Of a stretch of DNA of 32,876 bases, positions 1 through 7,600 are shown one piece after another. Below the pieces are notes generated by a model. The model searched no databases and had not been told where the DNA came from. It was given only the letters and a program-made list of their open reading frames with translations. The position numbers and the translations under genes were made by a program. This DNA comes from Blautia sp. (GTDB lineage: Bacteria > Bacillota > Clostridia > Lachnospirales > Lachnospiraceae): contig JAMPFM010000032.1 of NCBI GenBank assembly GCA_023664455.1, positions 1 to 32,876 on the forward strand. Direction: 5' to 3'. Position 1 is the first letter of the stretch. Every line of letters begins with the position of its first letter.

Positions 1-76
1 GCGAGAGCGTGCCTTCGCGGGATTTCTATCTGCCCTGCCATCTCAATATCTACATGCTGACTGAAAATTGATTTCC
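1..76 (-). repeat. Partial palindromic repeat element (copy E, cut by window start)
   Basis: The reverse complement of these bases matches the left arm and start of the core of the element at 7375-7600 almost base for base. It covers the stretch from GGAAATCAATTTTCAGTC through the GGGCAGAT region into the core GGCACGCTCTCGC. The rest of the copy lies outside the window. It sits just downstream of the DegV gene's stop codon. It is inverted relative to the copy at 7375-7600 and belongs to the same arm subfamily. Confidence 0.85.
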
Positions 77-95
77 TTGCAGCCGCCAGCTTTTT

Positions 96-932
96 CTAAA
101 TTGTTACAACAATTCCGCCATCATTGGCGTACATACTGCTGACGCCCGCGGTATCCATAATGATAACGTCTTTTACCTTTGTCCGGGCAAGCAGCTCCTG
201 TTTCATAAATTCCGCTCTTTCGGGACAGTTGCAGTGGGAAATCATCAGTGTCCTTTCCTGTATGCCAGGAGCTTCCTGCACCATAATGCCCGCCAGCTTA
301 CTCATCGCTTTCTTCATGCCGACTGCCTGGCTCTTCTGCTCGATTACCCCGTGATTGCCGCACATAATCGGCTTAATGTTCAGCGTCGATACCACCATCG
401 CTTTAACGCCGGTCAATCTGCCATTTTTACGCAGCGTTTCCAGATTGTCCAGAATAAAATAAGTCTTCATTTCTTCCCGGAAATGCTCCAATTCCTGTAC
501 TGTATCCTCAAAAGACATCCCCTGCTCCTGTAACGCCATCGCCTGCAAAGCATACTGCGTCTGTCCGCTGCTGGCGGTTTCCGAATCCATCACATAGATA
601 TTTTTATCCCCATACTGCTCATGATAGAGCTTCTTCCCCAGCTCCGCACTGTTATAACTTCCGCTCAGATGGGACGATAAGGTAATCACGAAAATATTTT
701 CCGCATCCGTCTGATATGCCTCTAAGTATTTCTCAGGAGAGGGGCAGGATGATTTCGGGCACTGTGGATAAACCGCAACCTGCGCAAGAAATTCCGCCTG
801 GTTAAAATGCTCGTCGTCCAGAATCTGATATTCGCCCACTTCCAGTCCCAGCGGGACAATCTGGAATCTTTTATCATTTTTATACTGCTCCGGCAGTTCA
901 CAACAGCTATCTACAACGATTTTATAACTCAT
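96..932 (-). CDS. DegV family fatty-acid-binding protein
   Basis: A 278-residue protein of the DegV family, cytosolic two-domain proteins that bind a fatty acid. In Firmicutes members such as FakB they present it to a fatty acid kinase. The N-terminus carries the family's VVDSCCELP segment, and ITLSSHLSGSYNSA near residue 85 is the typical lipid-carboxylate-binding serine motif. The length is normal for the family. An in-frame ATG lies nine codons upstream, but the start at 932 was chosen because GGAGG stands 9 nt before it. The gene is monocistronic here, with a repeat fragment just after its stop. Family assignment is secure; which lipid it binds and whether it serves a FakA kinase cannot be told from this window. 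Confidence 0.92.
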   Translation of the reverse strand: MSYKIVVDSCCELPEQYKNDKRFQIVPLGLEVGEYQILDDEHFNQAEFLAQVAVYPQCPKSSCPSPEKYLEAYQTDAENIFVITLSSHLSGSYNSAELGKKLYHEQYGDKNIYVMDSETASSGQTQYALQAMALQEQGMSFEDTVQELEHFREEMKTYFILDNLETLRKNGRLTGVKAMVVSTLNIKPIMCGNHGVIEQKSQAVGMKKAMSKLAGIMVQEAPGIQERTLMISHCNCPERAEFMKQELLARTKVKDVIIMDTAGVSSMYANDGGIVVTI

Positions 933-978
933 AAAATAAAGCCTCCGCAACCATTCCATGTAGTTTTAATTACTACTT

Positions 979-1008
979 ATGATAACACGTCTTACTTGCT
1001 TCTGTAAA
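979..1008 (-). promoter_or_regulatory. Putative sigma-A promoter of the DegV gene
   Basis: On the minus strand, TTTACA (1003-1008) and TATCAT (979-984) are separated by 18 nt and lie about 45 nt upstream of the DegV start codon. The -10 box is imperfect and the spacer one base long. Confidence 0.45.
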
Positions 1009-1036
1009 TAGCCTTTTCCATATTTTCGGAAATTTT

Positions 1037-1789
1037 TCACTTGCCGAATCTACTAAGCGCTAACAAAAGCGCCAATAGAAAGATTATGGCTGCGCAGGGC
1101 AAGAAAGGAAAGAGGGCAAATGCCGTACCAGAGCCACCCGCCGTAAAATCATGCAGCGAGCAGGATACCAGATACCCGCTGTAACAATAAGGATATACAA
1201 TCCGAAGCGGCGTATTGGCGATTAGGACGCCGGGAATCACGAAAAGCAGGTTCAATCCCACGGAAAACAAGGTTTTTTCAAACAATACCGTAATTGCCCA
1301 CATAACTGCCAGACCAGGCAGCATTGTAAGGAATAATCCGATGCACTGTTTCGCAAGATAAAAAAGCGGCAGCGTTTCCCCGATTCCGGCTGTACGTGTG
1401 GCAATGATTCCCGCAGCCACAAACACAATAAAGAAAAAGACCATTTCCAGAAACAGATAACACATCAGGACAAAGAATTTTGCTAAAGATAAAGCATAAC
1501 GGCTGATTGGCAGCGCCAGCATTTTCAAGATGCCATTGTTCTGCGTCTCCCGCCCCATAATCATGACGCATACGACAATCATGGAAAGCGGCAGCAGATA
1601 ATACGCATAGACCAGCGCACTCTGGATAAACATCGCGGCCCAGGCATTCGTATATTCCGGCGTAAAATAAGCGCTCAAATTAGCGACTCCCGATACAATT
1701 ACCAACAAAGGGGCAATCAAAAGCAAAGGAATCATTTTCGCCCGTTTTACCTTTATCAATTCAACTCTTACTAAATCCCAGAAACTCAT
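1037..1789 (-). CDS. Lantibiotic-protection-type ABC permease (second permease, MutG/CprC-like)
   Basis: A 250-residue membrane protein with about six hydrophobic segments and a short basic cytosolic N-terminus (WDLVRVELIKVKRAKM), the pattern of ABC-2 permeases of the MutG/EpiG/CprC group. These work with a partner permease and an ATPase to expel or detach lantibiotics from the membrane. It is last in a three-gene minus-strand operon and starts 11 nt after the stop of the preceding permease, with AGGAGG before the ATG. The cognate peptide cannot be read from sequence. An ABC-2 permease is certain; the lantibiotic role is inferred from gene order and the divergent two-component system. Confidence 0.8.
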   Translation of the reverse strand: MSFWDLVRVELIKVKRAKMIPLLLIAPLLVIVSGVANLSAYFTPEYTNAWAAMFIQSALVYAYYLLPLSMIVVCVMIMGRETQNNGILKMLALPISRYALSLAKFFVLMCYLFLEMVFFFIVFVAAGIIATRTAGIGETLPLFYLAKQCIGLFLTMLPGLAVMWAITVLFEKTLFSVGLNLLFVIPGVLIANTPLRIVYPYCYSGYLVSCSLHDFTAGGSGTAFALFPFLPCAAIIFLLALLLALSRFGK

Positions 1790-1800
1790 AGTAACGCCTC

Positions 1801-2526
1801 CTATTCATAACGTAAATGTTTTGCCATCAAGAACCCCATGCCTGAAAACAGGATGGTTTCAGCAAAAGAAACGACTGTTATTTTAAAATCCGGCTGTGCG
1901 CTCATGGCGACGGCTGGCTTTAGCATTACAACAAATGGATGGATTAGCAGCGCATTTCCCTCCACGTTTGCCAGCGCCATCCCGCTTAGGAACCCGGCGA
2001 CTCCGCACCCAAGAGGTATCCACATATTCTCAAAGCGGGAGGAAATCAGCACCATAAAAGACAACACAGGCATGGACGTCACAAAGGAATATCCCATAAA
2101 CTTCAAGAAAACCTCCATTGCAAAAGCGCCTTCCGGCAAGCCCCTGATGCCGATTACAAACAAAGCCAGATTCTGCAGCCCCACTGCCACCCCGAACAAT
2201 CCGGTTACTATCAGAAATTTGCACAAATATATTTGTGGAACGCTGACGGGCAGTAGATACATCTTTTTGATTGCAGCCCCTTGAAATTCTATATGATAGA
2301 CCATACAGGCAGCGACGACAATGCCAAACATATTTAAAACCATAAGCATCCCGTAAAGCTGGGTCAGCAGTACGTCCATCGGCGCTAACGGAAGATTTAA
2401 CAGCGTATCCCCACGCACGATAAAATTGACAAAGGCATAGGCGGCTCCCAGACTTCCTACCGCCGGCAGCAGTGGGATAACACCCGTTCTTTTTTCTTTT
2501 CTCAGTTCCATCATAAAAGGATTCAT
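1801..2526 (-). CDS. Lantibiotic-protection-type ABC permease (first permease, MutE/CprB-like)
   Basis: A 241-residue polytopic membrane protein with about six hydrophobic stretches. Its N-terminus (MNPFMMELRKEKRTGVIPLL) resembles MutE/EpiE/CprB immunity permeases, where a short cytosolic ELxKxKR-type lead precedes the first membrane helix. Its ATG overlaps the stop of the ATPase gene (ATGA), and GGAGG precedes it, so translation is coupled. It is expected to form a heteromeric channel with the permease at 1037-1789, powered by the ATPase at 2523-3329. No truncation or frameshift is visible. Confidence 0.82.
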   Translation of the reverse strand: MNPFMMELRKEKRTGVIPLLPAVGSLGAAYAFVNFIVRGDTLLNLPLAPMDVLLTQLYGMLMVLNMFGIVVAACMVYHIEFQGAAIKKMYLLPVSVPQIYLCKFLIVTGLFGVAVGLQNLALFVIGIRGLPEGAFAMEVFLKFMGYSFVTSMPVLSFMVLISSRFENMWIPLGCGVAGFLSGMALANVEGNALLIHPFVVMLKPAVAMSAQPDFKITVVSFAETILFSGMGFLMAKHLRYE

Positions 2527-3329
2527 ACGCCCGCCTCCTGCCTTCTGATGGGCAATGTGCCCCGCGTTCGGTTATCTTTCTCAATCATGGAAAGAAACAT
2601 CTCTTCCAACCCGGCGTTTTGCCCATTCGGGGGATTATCTGTCAGAAAGCCCGCCTGTATCGCATTTTGCCTAAGTTCCTCCAGACTTCCTTCAAATAGC
2701 ATCTGTCCATGATTCAGAATGCCGATATCGTCCGCTATCAGCTCTATTTCCGACAGCATATGGGAAGAAATCAGGACGGTACAGTCATAAAGACCCGGCA
2801 GGGACTTTATCAGATTGCGGATTTCATGAATGCCGGAAGGATCCAGACCGTTCGTAGGCTCATCCAGAATCAGGATGGGCGGACGTCCCAGCAAAGCTCC
2901 CGCAAGCCCAAGACGCTGTTTCATGCCCAGCGAATACTTTCTGGCAAGCCTGTTTCCAAACTCTGTCAGTCCGACTAAGCATAACGCATCTTCCACCGCG
3001 CTTTCCGGCAGTCCCAGAATCCTGCGGATAAGATCGAGATTTTCCCATCCCGTCAGATTGGCGTAAAAAGAAGGGGATTCGATAAAAGAGCCGTTTTTTT
3101 TCAAAATGCTGAGTCTGTCCTTAGGAAAAGACTCCCCGTCAATCACAAAGCTCCCCATAGTAGGCGGCGTCAGCCCTAAGAGCATTTTCATCGTGGTAGA
3201 CTTGCCCGCCCCGTTTGGACCGAGGAAGCCGTAAATGCTGCCTTTTTTAATGTGCATGGAAACTTTGTTGACGGCAGTAAATGTTTTGTACTGTTTGGTC
3301 AGGTGGTCTGTTTGGATGATATAGTTCAT
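2523..3329 (-). CDS. ABC transporter ATPase, lantibiotic/antimicrobial peptide protection (CprA/SpaF-like)
   Basis: A 268-residue ABC ATPase. Walker A is GPNGAGKST (residues 37-45), the signature is YSLGMKQRLGLA (133-144), Walker B is ILILDEPTNGLDPSG (153-167) and the switch histidine is in SSHMLSE (H191). The signature reads LGMKQ instead of LSGGQ, as is common in the lantibiotic-immunity (SpaF/NisF/CprA) and bacitracin groups. GAAAGGAGC precedes the ATG. It heads a minus-strand operon with two permeases and is divergent from a response regulator and kinase, the layout of C. difficile cprABC-cprRK. The expected role is sensing-linked resistance to cationic peptides; the substrate is unproven. 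Confidence 0.9.
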   Translation of the reverse strand: MNYIIQTDHLTKQYKTFTAVNKVSMHIKKGSIYGFLGPNGAGKSTTMKMLLGLTPPTMGSFVIDGESFPKDRLSILKKNGSFIESPSFYANLTGWENLDLIRRILGLPESAVEDALCLVGLTEFGNRLARKYSLGMKQRLGLAGALLGRPPILILDEPTNGLDPSGIHEIRNLIKSLPGLYDCTVLISSHMLSEIELIADDIGILNHGQMLFEGSLEELRQNAIQAGFLTDNPPNGQNAGLEEMFLSMIEKDNRTRGTLPIRRQEAGV

Positions 3330-3358
3330 GTAAGTTGCTCCTTTCGGGTTTGATTAGC

Positions 3359-3570
3359 GGATAATTGCGAAACTATGGTTTTGAAGCCGTCCGTTGTACA
3401 GAAGATACAATCCAACGCAGGCACGCTCTCGCTACGGTTCAAACGCAGCGGTACTAAGTTCAAAAGCCGCAAGCGTCTTTTTCACTAAGTGCCGGCGTTT
3501 TCACAGTACCTGCTTATGGATTGTATCTTCTGTACAACTACACATTTCCGGACTCAGGTTTCGCTCATCC
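3359..3570. repeat. Palindromic hairpin element (copy A) in a divergent promoter region
   Basis: A 212-bp intergenic palindrome. The outer ends share GGAT...GCGAAAC as inverted repeats. The arms 3393-3413 and 3518-3538 are perfect 21-bp complements. Inside, GCAGG (3417-3421) pairs with CCTGC (3509-3513), and CGGTACTAAGT pairs with ACTAAGTGCCG apart from one G-U and one A-A. The apex is formed by AAAAG and CTTTT. The core GGCACGCTCTCGCT recurs at 7443 and 26842 and, inverted, at window position 1. It contains no open frame of note. It occupies most of the 338-nt gap between the exporter operon and the regulator gene, so it may lie in the leader of one of them. Confidence 0.85.
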
Positions 3571-3668
3571 TTATATTCAATCATACGCCCCGCTCCTGAC
3601 ATGAACTTTCCCTTCACCTTACTTTTTCCTTACTTTTAAGCCGCAGACCTCCCCAAACTGTTCTGGTA

Positions 3669-3677
3669 TGCTATACT
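3669..3677 (+). promoter_or_regulatory. Extended -10 promoter for the response regulator gene
   Basis: TGCTATACT is an extended -10 (TGn plus TATACT) about 85 nt upstream of the chosen regulator start. No convincing -35 box is present, as is typical of extended -10 promoters or activator-dependent ones. Confidence 0.45.
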
Positions 3678-3763
3678 ATTGTATGAAAGGGCGTAAGATT
3701 GGAAATAGGAAGTATTTTTATGACGTTTTGCGCCTGTGGGAAATGAAAGGAATGGATATAAAT

Positions 3764-4477
3764 ATGATGCAGAAAATGGAGCAGACCTTTTTACATTCCA
3801 AAAAAATTCTACTAATCGATGATGAACCGCAGCTACGGAAACTGGTGACGGACATTCTATCGGACGATGGATTTGGAAAGATTGCCCTGGCGGGAACGGT
3901 TTGTGAGGGGCTGATGCTGGCGAAGCAGGAGCGTCCTGATTTGGCAATCCTAGACGTCATGCTGCCGGACGGGGACGGGTTTACCCTGATGAAAGAACTG
4001 CGGACTTTTACGGATATTCCGGTTATCTTCCTGACGGCAAAAGAGGAAGCCCCCGATAAACTTGCGGGCTTAGGACTCGGAGCTGACGATTATGTCATAA
4101 AACCCTTTTTGCCGCAGGAACTGTTACTGCGCATCCATGCGGTTTTACGGCGGTGTTATAAAGCAGATTGCCCGTTACTGACACTGGAAGGCTGCACGAT
4201 AGATTTCGCCCGTGCCGAGGTGCATAAGGAAGGAAACATAATTCCCCTGACCGCCAAAGAACACGCCCTGTTGGAAACGTTAGCCCGCAGCGAGGGCAAA
4301 ATCGTAAGCATCGACGCCTTATGTGAAGCATTGTGGGGCGATAATCCTTTCGGATATGAAAACAGCTTAAACGCCCATGTCCGGCGTATACGGGAAAAAA
4401 TCGAAACGAACCCTTCCAAACCTGTATCCCTTATCACCGTGAAAGGGCTGGGTTATAAATTAAACGTCAGAAAGTGA
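3764..4477 (+). CDS. OmpR-family response regulator of the antimicrobial-peptide module
   Basis: A 237-residue receiver plus winged-helix regulator. KILLIDDE supplies the acidic pocket (D19, D20), RPDLAILDVMLPDGDGF carries phospho-acceptor D64, T91 and K113 (VIKPF) complete the switch residues, and the C-terminal half is an OmpR/PhoB-type DNA-binding domain (TAKEHALLETLARSEG through VKGLGYKLN). Several in-frame ATGs precede the conserved region. The start at 3764 was preferred because AAAGG lies 13 nt upstream; 3752 or 3776 are possible. The kinase gene follows after 25 nt. Divergence from the exporter operon suggests it activates that operon, as CprR or SpaR do; this is inference. Confidence 0.9.
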   Translation: MMQKMEQTFLHSKKILLIDDEPQLRKLVTDILSDDGFGKIALAGTVCEGLMLAKQERPDLAILDVMLPDGDGFTLMKELRTFTDIPVIFLTAKEEAPDKLAGLGLGADDYVIKPFLPQELLLRIHAVLRRCYKADCPLLTLEGCTIDFARAEVHKEGNIIPLTAKEHALLETLARSEGKIVSIDALCEALWGDNPFGYENSLNAHVRRIREKIETNPSKPVSLITVKGLGYKLNVRK

Positions 4478-4502
4478 AAAATAAAGTGAAAGGACGATTA
4501 TC

Positions 4503-5873
4503 ATGAAACTATTTAGCAGATATTTTTCCAAATACCTACTGTCCTTTATCGGACTGATTCTAGTCCTTATCTTATTAGACGCCGCCGCGTTCGCTTTTAC
4601 ATTTTATAACGCTGTTTCCCGAAATCTTGGAGCAGCCGCTCCGCAGAATATGCTGAAAAAAATTGCCGACGCTTCCTCTATCGACGCCATCCCGGAAGAA
4701 GCTGCGCAGTTATTGGGCGCTAACTCTTTATGGGCAATGTATCTGAATGCAGAAGGAACTTGTAACTGGAGCGTCAATTTACCGGAAGAAATCCCTACGG
4801 AATATACCATTGGAGAGGTAGCAATCTTTTCCAAAGGCTATCTGAAAGATTATCCGGTATTCGTCCAGAGCGAAGAAAACGGTCTGTTGGTGATCGGCTA
4901 TCCCAAAGGCAGCTATGCGAAAATTACCGGCAATTACTACCCCGCTGACGTCCTTCGCAGACTCCCGCTCTTTTTTCTGGGGATTCTCGTATCGGATCTG
5001 CTGATTCTGTTTCTCGCCTATTCTTATTCCAAAGCAAAAATCAGCAAAAATACAGAACCTATTATCTCTTCGATGGAAGCTCTGGCAAAAGGAAAAAGTA
5101 TAGAACTTACGCTTAGCGGCGAACTAGCCGAAATCGCTGAAAGTATCAACAAAGCTTCCCATATCCTCAGCCGCCAGAATGCCTCACGGGCAAATTGGAT
5201 TAGCGGCGTTTCCCACGATATCCGCACGCCCCTGTCCATGATTATGGGCTATGCGGAAAGAATCGCACATAACCAAAATGCTGACAGCCGGATAAAAGAA
5301 CAGGCGGTGATAATATCCCGTCAGAGCGGTAAAATAAAGGAATTGGTGCAGGATTTGAATCTGGTATCGAAATTAGAATATGAAATGCAGCCTCTACAGA
5401 AAGAAACTATCCGACTTGCAAAACTGCTGCGCTCCTATGCGACAGACCTGATAAACAGCGGTTTGCCGGATGGTTATACCCTGGAAGTGGAAATCGCTCC
5501 CGCTGCCGAAAACTGTGTGATAGAATGCGACGCCAGACTCCTTACAAGAGCCGTCAATAATCTGGTGCAGAATAGTATTCATGCTAACCCCGGCGGCTGT
5601 ACAATCGTTCTTGTTCTGCAGATAACAGACGGGAAACTGCATATAATTATCCGGGATAATGGAATTGGCATTCCCGCGGAAAGACTAAAAGATTTGAAAA
5701 ACAGACCTCATTATATGGAAAGTACCGACGAGCGCTTAGACCTCCGTCATGGTCTGGGACTTCTTCTGGTACGCCAGATTGTGGAAGCGCATCATGGAAC
5801 GATGGAAATCGGAAGCAAAGAAGGGGAAGGGTTTTGGACGGATATGGGGTTTTCATGCAGTGATAAGCGCTAA
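4503..5873 (+). CDS. Sensor histidine kinase of the antimicrobial-peptide module
   Basis: A 456-residue membrane kinase. Transmembrane helices lie near residues 11-36 and 152-172 and enclose an extracellular sensor of about 115 residues. A short linker leads to the dimerisation/phospho-acceptor helix GVSHDIRTPLSMIMGYAE with H238. The ATPase part shows the N box NNLVQNSIHA (about 350), G1 DNGIGIP (about 386) and G2 RHGLGLLLV (about 415). AAAGGA precedes the ATG. This is the SpaK/CprK-like architecture, in which the outer domain senses a lantibiotic or other peptide. Its stop lies 5 nt from the convergent HEPN gene's stop, and no terminator is visible between them. Confidence 0.92.
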   Translation: MKLFSRYFSKYLLSFIGLILVLILLDAAAFAFTFYNAVSRNLGAAAPQNMLKKIADASSIDAIPEEAAQLLGANSLWAMYLNAEGTCNWSVNLPEEIPTEYTIGEVAIFSKGYLKDYPVFVQSEENGLLVIGYPKGSYAKITGNYYPADVLRRLPLFFLGILVSDLLILFLAYSYSKAKISKNTEPIISSMEALAKGKSIELTLSGELAEIAESINKASHILSRQNASRANWISGVSHDIRTPLSMIMGYAERIAHNQNADSRIKEQAVIISRQSGKIKELVQDLNLVSKLEYEMQPLQKETIRLAKLLRSYATDLINSGLPDGYTLEVEIAPAAENCVIECDARLLTRAVNNLVQNSIHANPGGCTIVLVLQITDGKLHIIIRDNGIGIPAERLKDLKNRPHYMESTDERLDLRHGLGLLLVRQIVEAHHGTMEIGSKEGEGFWTDMGFSCSDKR

Positions 5874-5878
5874 TATTG

Positions 5879-6277
5879 TCACCTATTTATCGCATTTACA
5901 TAATTTTCAATCTTCTGTACGAAATATTTTGCATTTTTAAGCTGTTCTTCTGCTTCCTCCCGCCCGGCAACATAAAAATCATCATAATCCGATTTTTCCC
6001 TACAAAATGAACTACTTTTGATGATAATAGCCAAATCTTTATCCAAAATTTCTGTTTTTAGATATTCTTTCGTAAAAAAGGCTATTACCCCGGAATGCTT
6101 GGACGAATCAAAATTTTTTAAGGCATTTGCTGAACGCATCGCATGAAAAACTGCATAATAGGAGCGATTAAGTGAAGTCTTATATTGCCCTATTTCCAAA
6201 TTACTTTCTGACGCTGACAACATTTCCTGAGCTCTTGCCAAACGGTATCCAGCTAATTCTTCTAAGCTGCCTTCCAT
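5879..6277 (-). CDS. HEPN-domain protein, putative toxin of an MNT-HEPN pair
   Basis: A 132-residue helical HEPN protein. The motif is R38-SYYAVF-H45 (R-x6-H) within NRSYYAVFHAMRSAN, the likely RNase catalytic pair of HEPN toxins. The C-terminal helix contains a YDDFY segment and REEAEEQLKNAKYFV, common in this subgroup. It overlaps the end of the nucleotidyltransferase gene by 16 nt and has its own AAGGAGG, so the two proteins are translated together. MNT antitoxins are known to modify or bind HEPN toxins. The region is clearly more AT-rich than its neighbours, which suggests transfer. This subgroup differs from the HepT type at 6685-7008, so the two pairs are not recent duplicates. Confidence 0.82.
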   Translation of the reverse strand: MEGSLEELAGYRLARAQEMLSASESNLEIGQYKTSLNRSYYAVFHAMRSANALKNFDSSKHSGVIAFFTKEYLKTEILDKDLAIIIKSSSFCREKSDYDDFYVAGREEAEEQLKNAKYFVQKIENYVNAINR

Positions 6278-6591
6278 AAAACGATTCCCTCCTTACGGAT
6301 ATTTTGATAAAACGGAAGTGCATGCTCCCATTTTTCCAAATTATCCTCCTGTATATCTATAATAGAAAATACCCTGTCATACTGCATATCCAAATCTGCA
6401 ATCCATCTTAAAAAAAGTTGTCTTGTCTCATGATTTATCTGTTTTTTTACAATAATCGCAACATCAATATCGCTCTCATCCGTTATTTCATTTCTCGCCA
6501 CTGACCCATATAAAACAATCATAGATACATTATTTTGAAAAATATCTGTCAAGCCTTGCACCAGCGCTTCCCTTATATCATTCGACAACAT
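6262..6591 (-). CDS. MNT nucleotidyltransferase, putative antitoxin partner of the HEPN protein
   Basis: A 109-residue minimal nucleotidyltransferase. The motif is G29-S30 then ten residues to D41-I-D43 (GSVARNEITDESDID), the GS-x10-DxD site of MNT proteins that transfer nucleotides to partner proteins. Longer frames begin at a TTG (6642) and an ATG (6633). The start at 6591 was chosen because a near-perfect GGAGGTG lies 7 nt upstream. The HEPN gene follows with a 16-nt overlap. It probably neutralises the HEPN protein by modification or binding, by analogy with MntA-HepT; that is inference. Confidence 0.85.
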   Translation of the reverse strand: MLSNDIREALVQGLTDIFQNNVSMIVLYGSVARNEITDESDIDVAIIVKKQINHETRQLFLRWIADLDMQYDRVFSIIDIQEDNLEKWEHALPFYQNIRKEGIVLWKAA

Positions 6592-6684
6592 CTCTTTCAC
6601 CTCCAAATAGCATACACTCTGTGAACGTTTCATACTTTCCAACTTTTCATTTCACAATCAGATTTCCAATAAGGACAATTAAAA

Positions 6685-7008
6685 TCATTTTATATTTTTT
6701 AACATTTCCTGAAGCTCCGGCAAATCATTACAAATAATTTCCCATACGAGCATAAAATTTACCCCTTCATAATCATGTACAATACGATTCCTTAAACCAT
6801 ATATCTGACTCCACGGAATTTCTTTATGACACCCCCGATATTCACTATCTATTTTGCCAGCCAGTTCACCTAACTGACTCAGATTAAACACACAGGCTTC
6901 CATAACTACTTCCTGTTTTACAAAAGTATCATAATCCAGATTTTGCGTATACCTTAATATTTTTTCAATATATCCCTGCATTTTGCCAATAATCACATCA
7001 TTTCTCAT
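6685..7008 (-). CDS. hepT: HepT-like HEPN RNase toxin (DUF86 family)
   Basis: A 107-residue protein with R73-NRIV-H78-D-Y80, the R-x4-H-x-Y motif of HepT toxins. R and H form the RNase site, and Y is the residue that MntA AMPylates to inactivate the toxin. VVMEACVFNLSQLGELAGKI is the usual mid-family segment. Its start lies inside the end of the upstream mntA-like gene (11-nt overlap). The length is slightly below typical HepT (about 110-140). The AT-rich composition matches the neighbouring toxin pair. Family assignment is strong; activity is inferred from intact motif residues. Confidence 0.9.
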   Translation of the reverse strand: MRNDVIIGKMQGYIEKILRYTQNLDYDTFVKQEVVMEACVFNLSQLGELAGKIDSEYRGCHKEIPWSQIYGLRNRIVHDYEGVNFMLVWEIICNDLPELQEMLKNIK

Positions 7009-7300
7009 ACATCAAAACTCCTGTTCTAGCGATTTCCAAATCAATTTTAGAACCTTTTTCCACATGGGTAATATCAAAAATATCCACATTTTTATCTAAG
7101 GCTGCTCGGATATCCTCTATAAAACCGACAAACCGAAGTCCTTTAAGATCACTGTCTACCAATAGATCAATATCGCTTTCTTTCGTTGCAATGCCCTTTC
7201 CATAAGAACCAAAAAGAACCGCCTTTCGTATACTGTTATCTATAAAAATCGGAATCAGCTTTTCTTTAAGCTGATTAATCGTATATACAGCCTCTGACAT
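6998..7300 (-). CDS. mntA: MntA-like antitoxin nucleotidyltransferase
   Basis: A 100-residue MNT protein with G31-S32-x10-D43-I-D45 (GSYGKGIATKESDID), followed by a third acidic segment KNVDIFDI that fits the remaining metal ligand. MntA proteins AMPylate the HepT tyrosine and silence the RNase. The start is uncertain: the ATG at 7312 has AAGGAG only 1 nt away, while the ATG at 7300 has it 13 nt away; the latter is preferred. It is the first gene of the hepT pair and lies directly behind a good promoter (7333-7361). Confidence 0.88.
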   Translation of the reverse strand: MSEAVYTINQLKEKLIPIFIDNSIRKAVLFGSYGKGIATKESDIDLLVDSDLKGLRFVGFIEDIRAALDKNVDIFDITHVEKGSKIDLEIARTGVLMYEK

Positions 7301-7332
7301 ATTAATAACCATGCTCCTTCCCCATTTTCCTT

Positions 7333-7361
7333 ATTTTATCCTATCCGGCGTCCAATTACAA
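7333..7361 (-). promoter_or_regulatory. Sigma-A promoter of the mntA-hepT operon
   Basis: On the minus strand TTGTAA (7356-7361) and TAAAAT (7333-7338) are exactly 17 nt apart, about 30 nt upstream of the mntA start. The palindromic element begins only 14 nt further upstream, so insertion of the element left this promoter intact. Confidence 0.65.
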
Positions 7362-7374
7362 CAAAAACCATTCC

Positions 7375-7600
7375 CACGGAAATCAATTTTCAGTCAGCAT
7401 GTAGATATTGAGAGGTGGCAGGGCAGATAAAAATCCCGCGAAGGCACGCTCTCGCTCCGTGAAAAACGCAGCGGTACTAAGTTCAAAAGCCGCGTTGCGC
7501 CTTTTTCACCAAGTGCCGGCGTTTTTCAAGGACCTTCGTGGGATTTTTATCTGTCCTGCCAGTTCCATGTTAAGGAGCTGACTGAAAATTGATTTCCGTG
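7375..7600. repeat. Palindromic hairpin element (copy B, second arm subfamily)
   Basis: A 226-bp palindrome whose ends, 7375-7398 and 7577-7600, are perfect 24-bp inverted repeats. The rest of the arms is also largely complementary (GGCAGGGCAGATAAAAATCC against its partner near 7541-7560). The core is nearly that of copy A: GGCACGCTCTCGCT, then AACGCAGCGGTACTAAGTTC, then AAGTGCCGGCGTTTTT. The arms share no sequence with copy A. The inner pair is GAAGG (7440-7444) with CCTTC (7533-7537), where copy A has GCAGG with CCTGC. It separates two divergent promoters. No coding frame is apparent. Confidence 0.88.

Noticed and set aside
3359-3570. Element A as an integron attC site or CRISPR-like repeat
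   Set aside because: No gene cassettes, integrase or regularly spaced repeats; the palindrome is much longer than a CRISPR repeat and lacks attC core boxes.
7375-7600. Element B as an invertible promoter (inverton) with 24-bp inverted repeats
   Set aside because: The good promoters lie outside the repeats, and the interior is itself palindromic, so inversion would change little.
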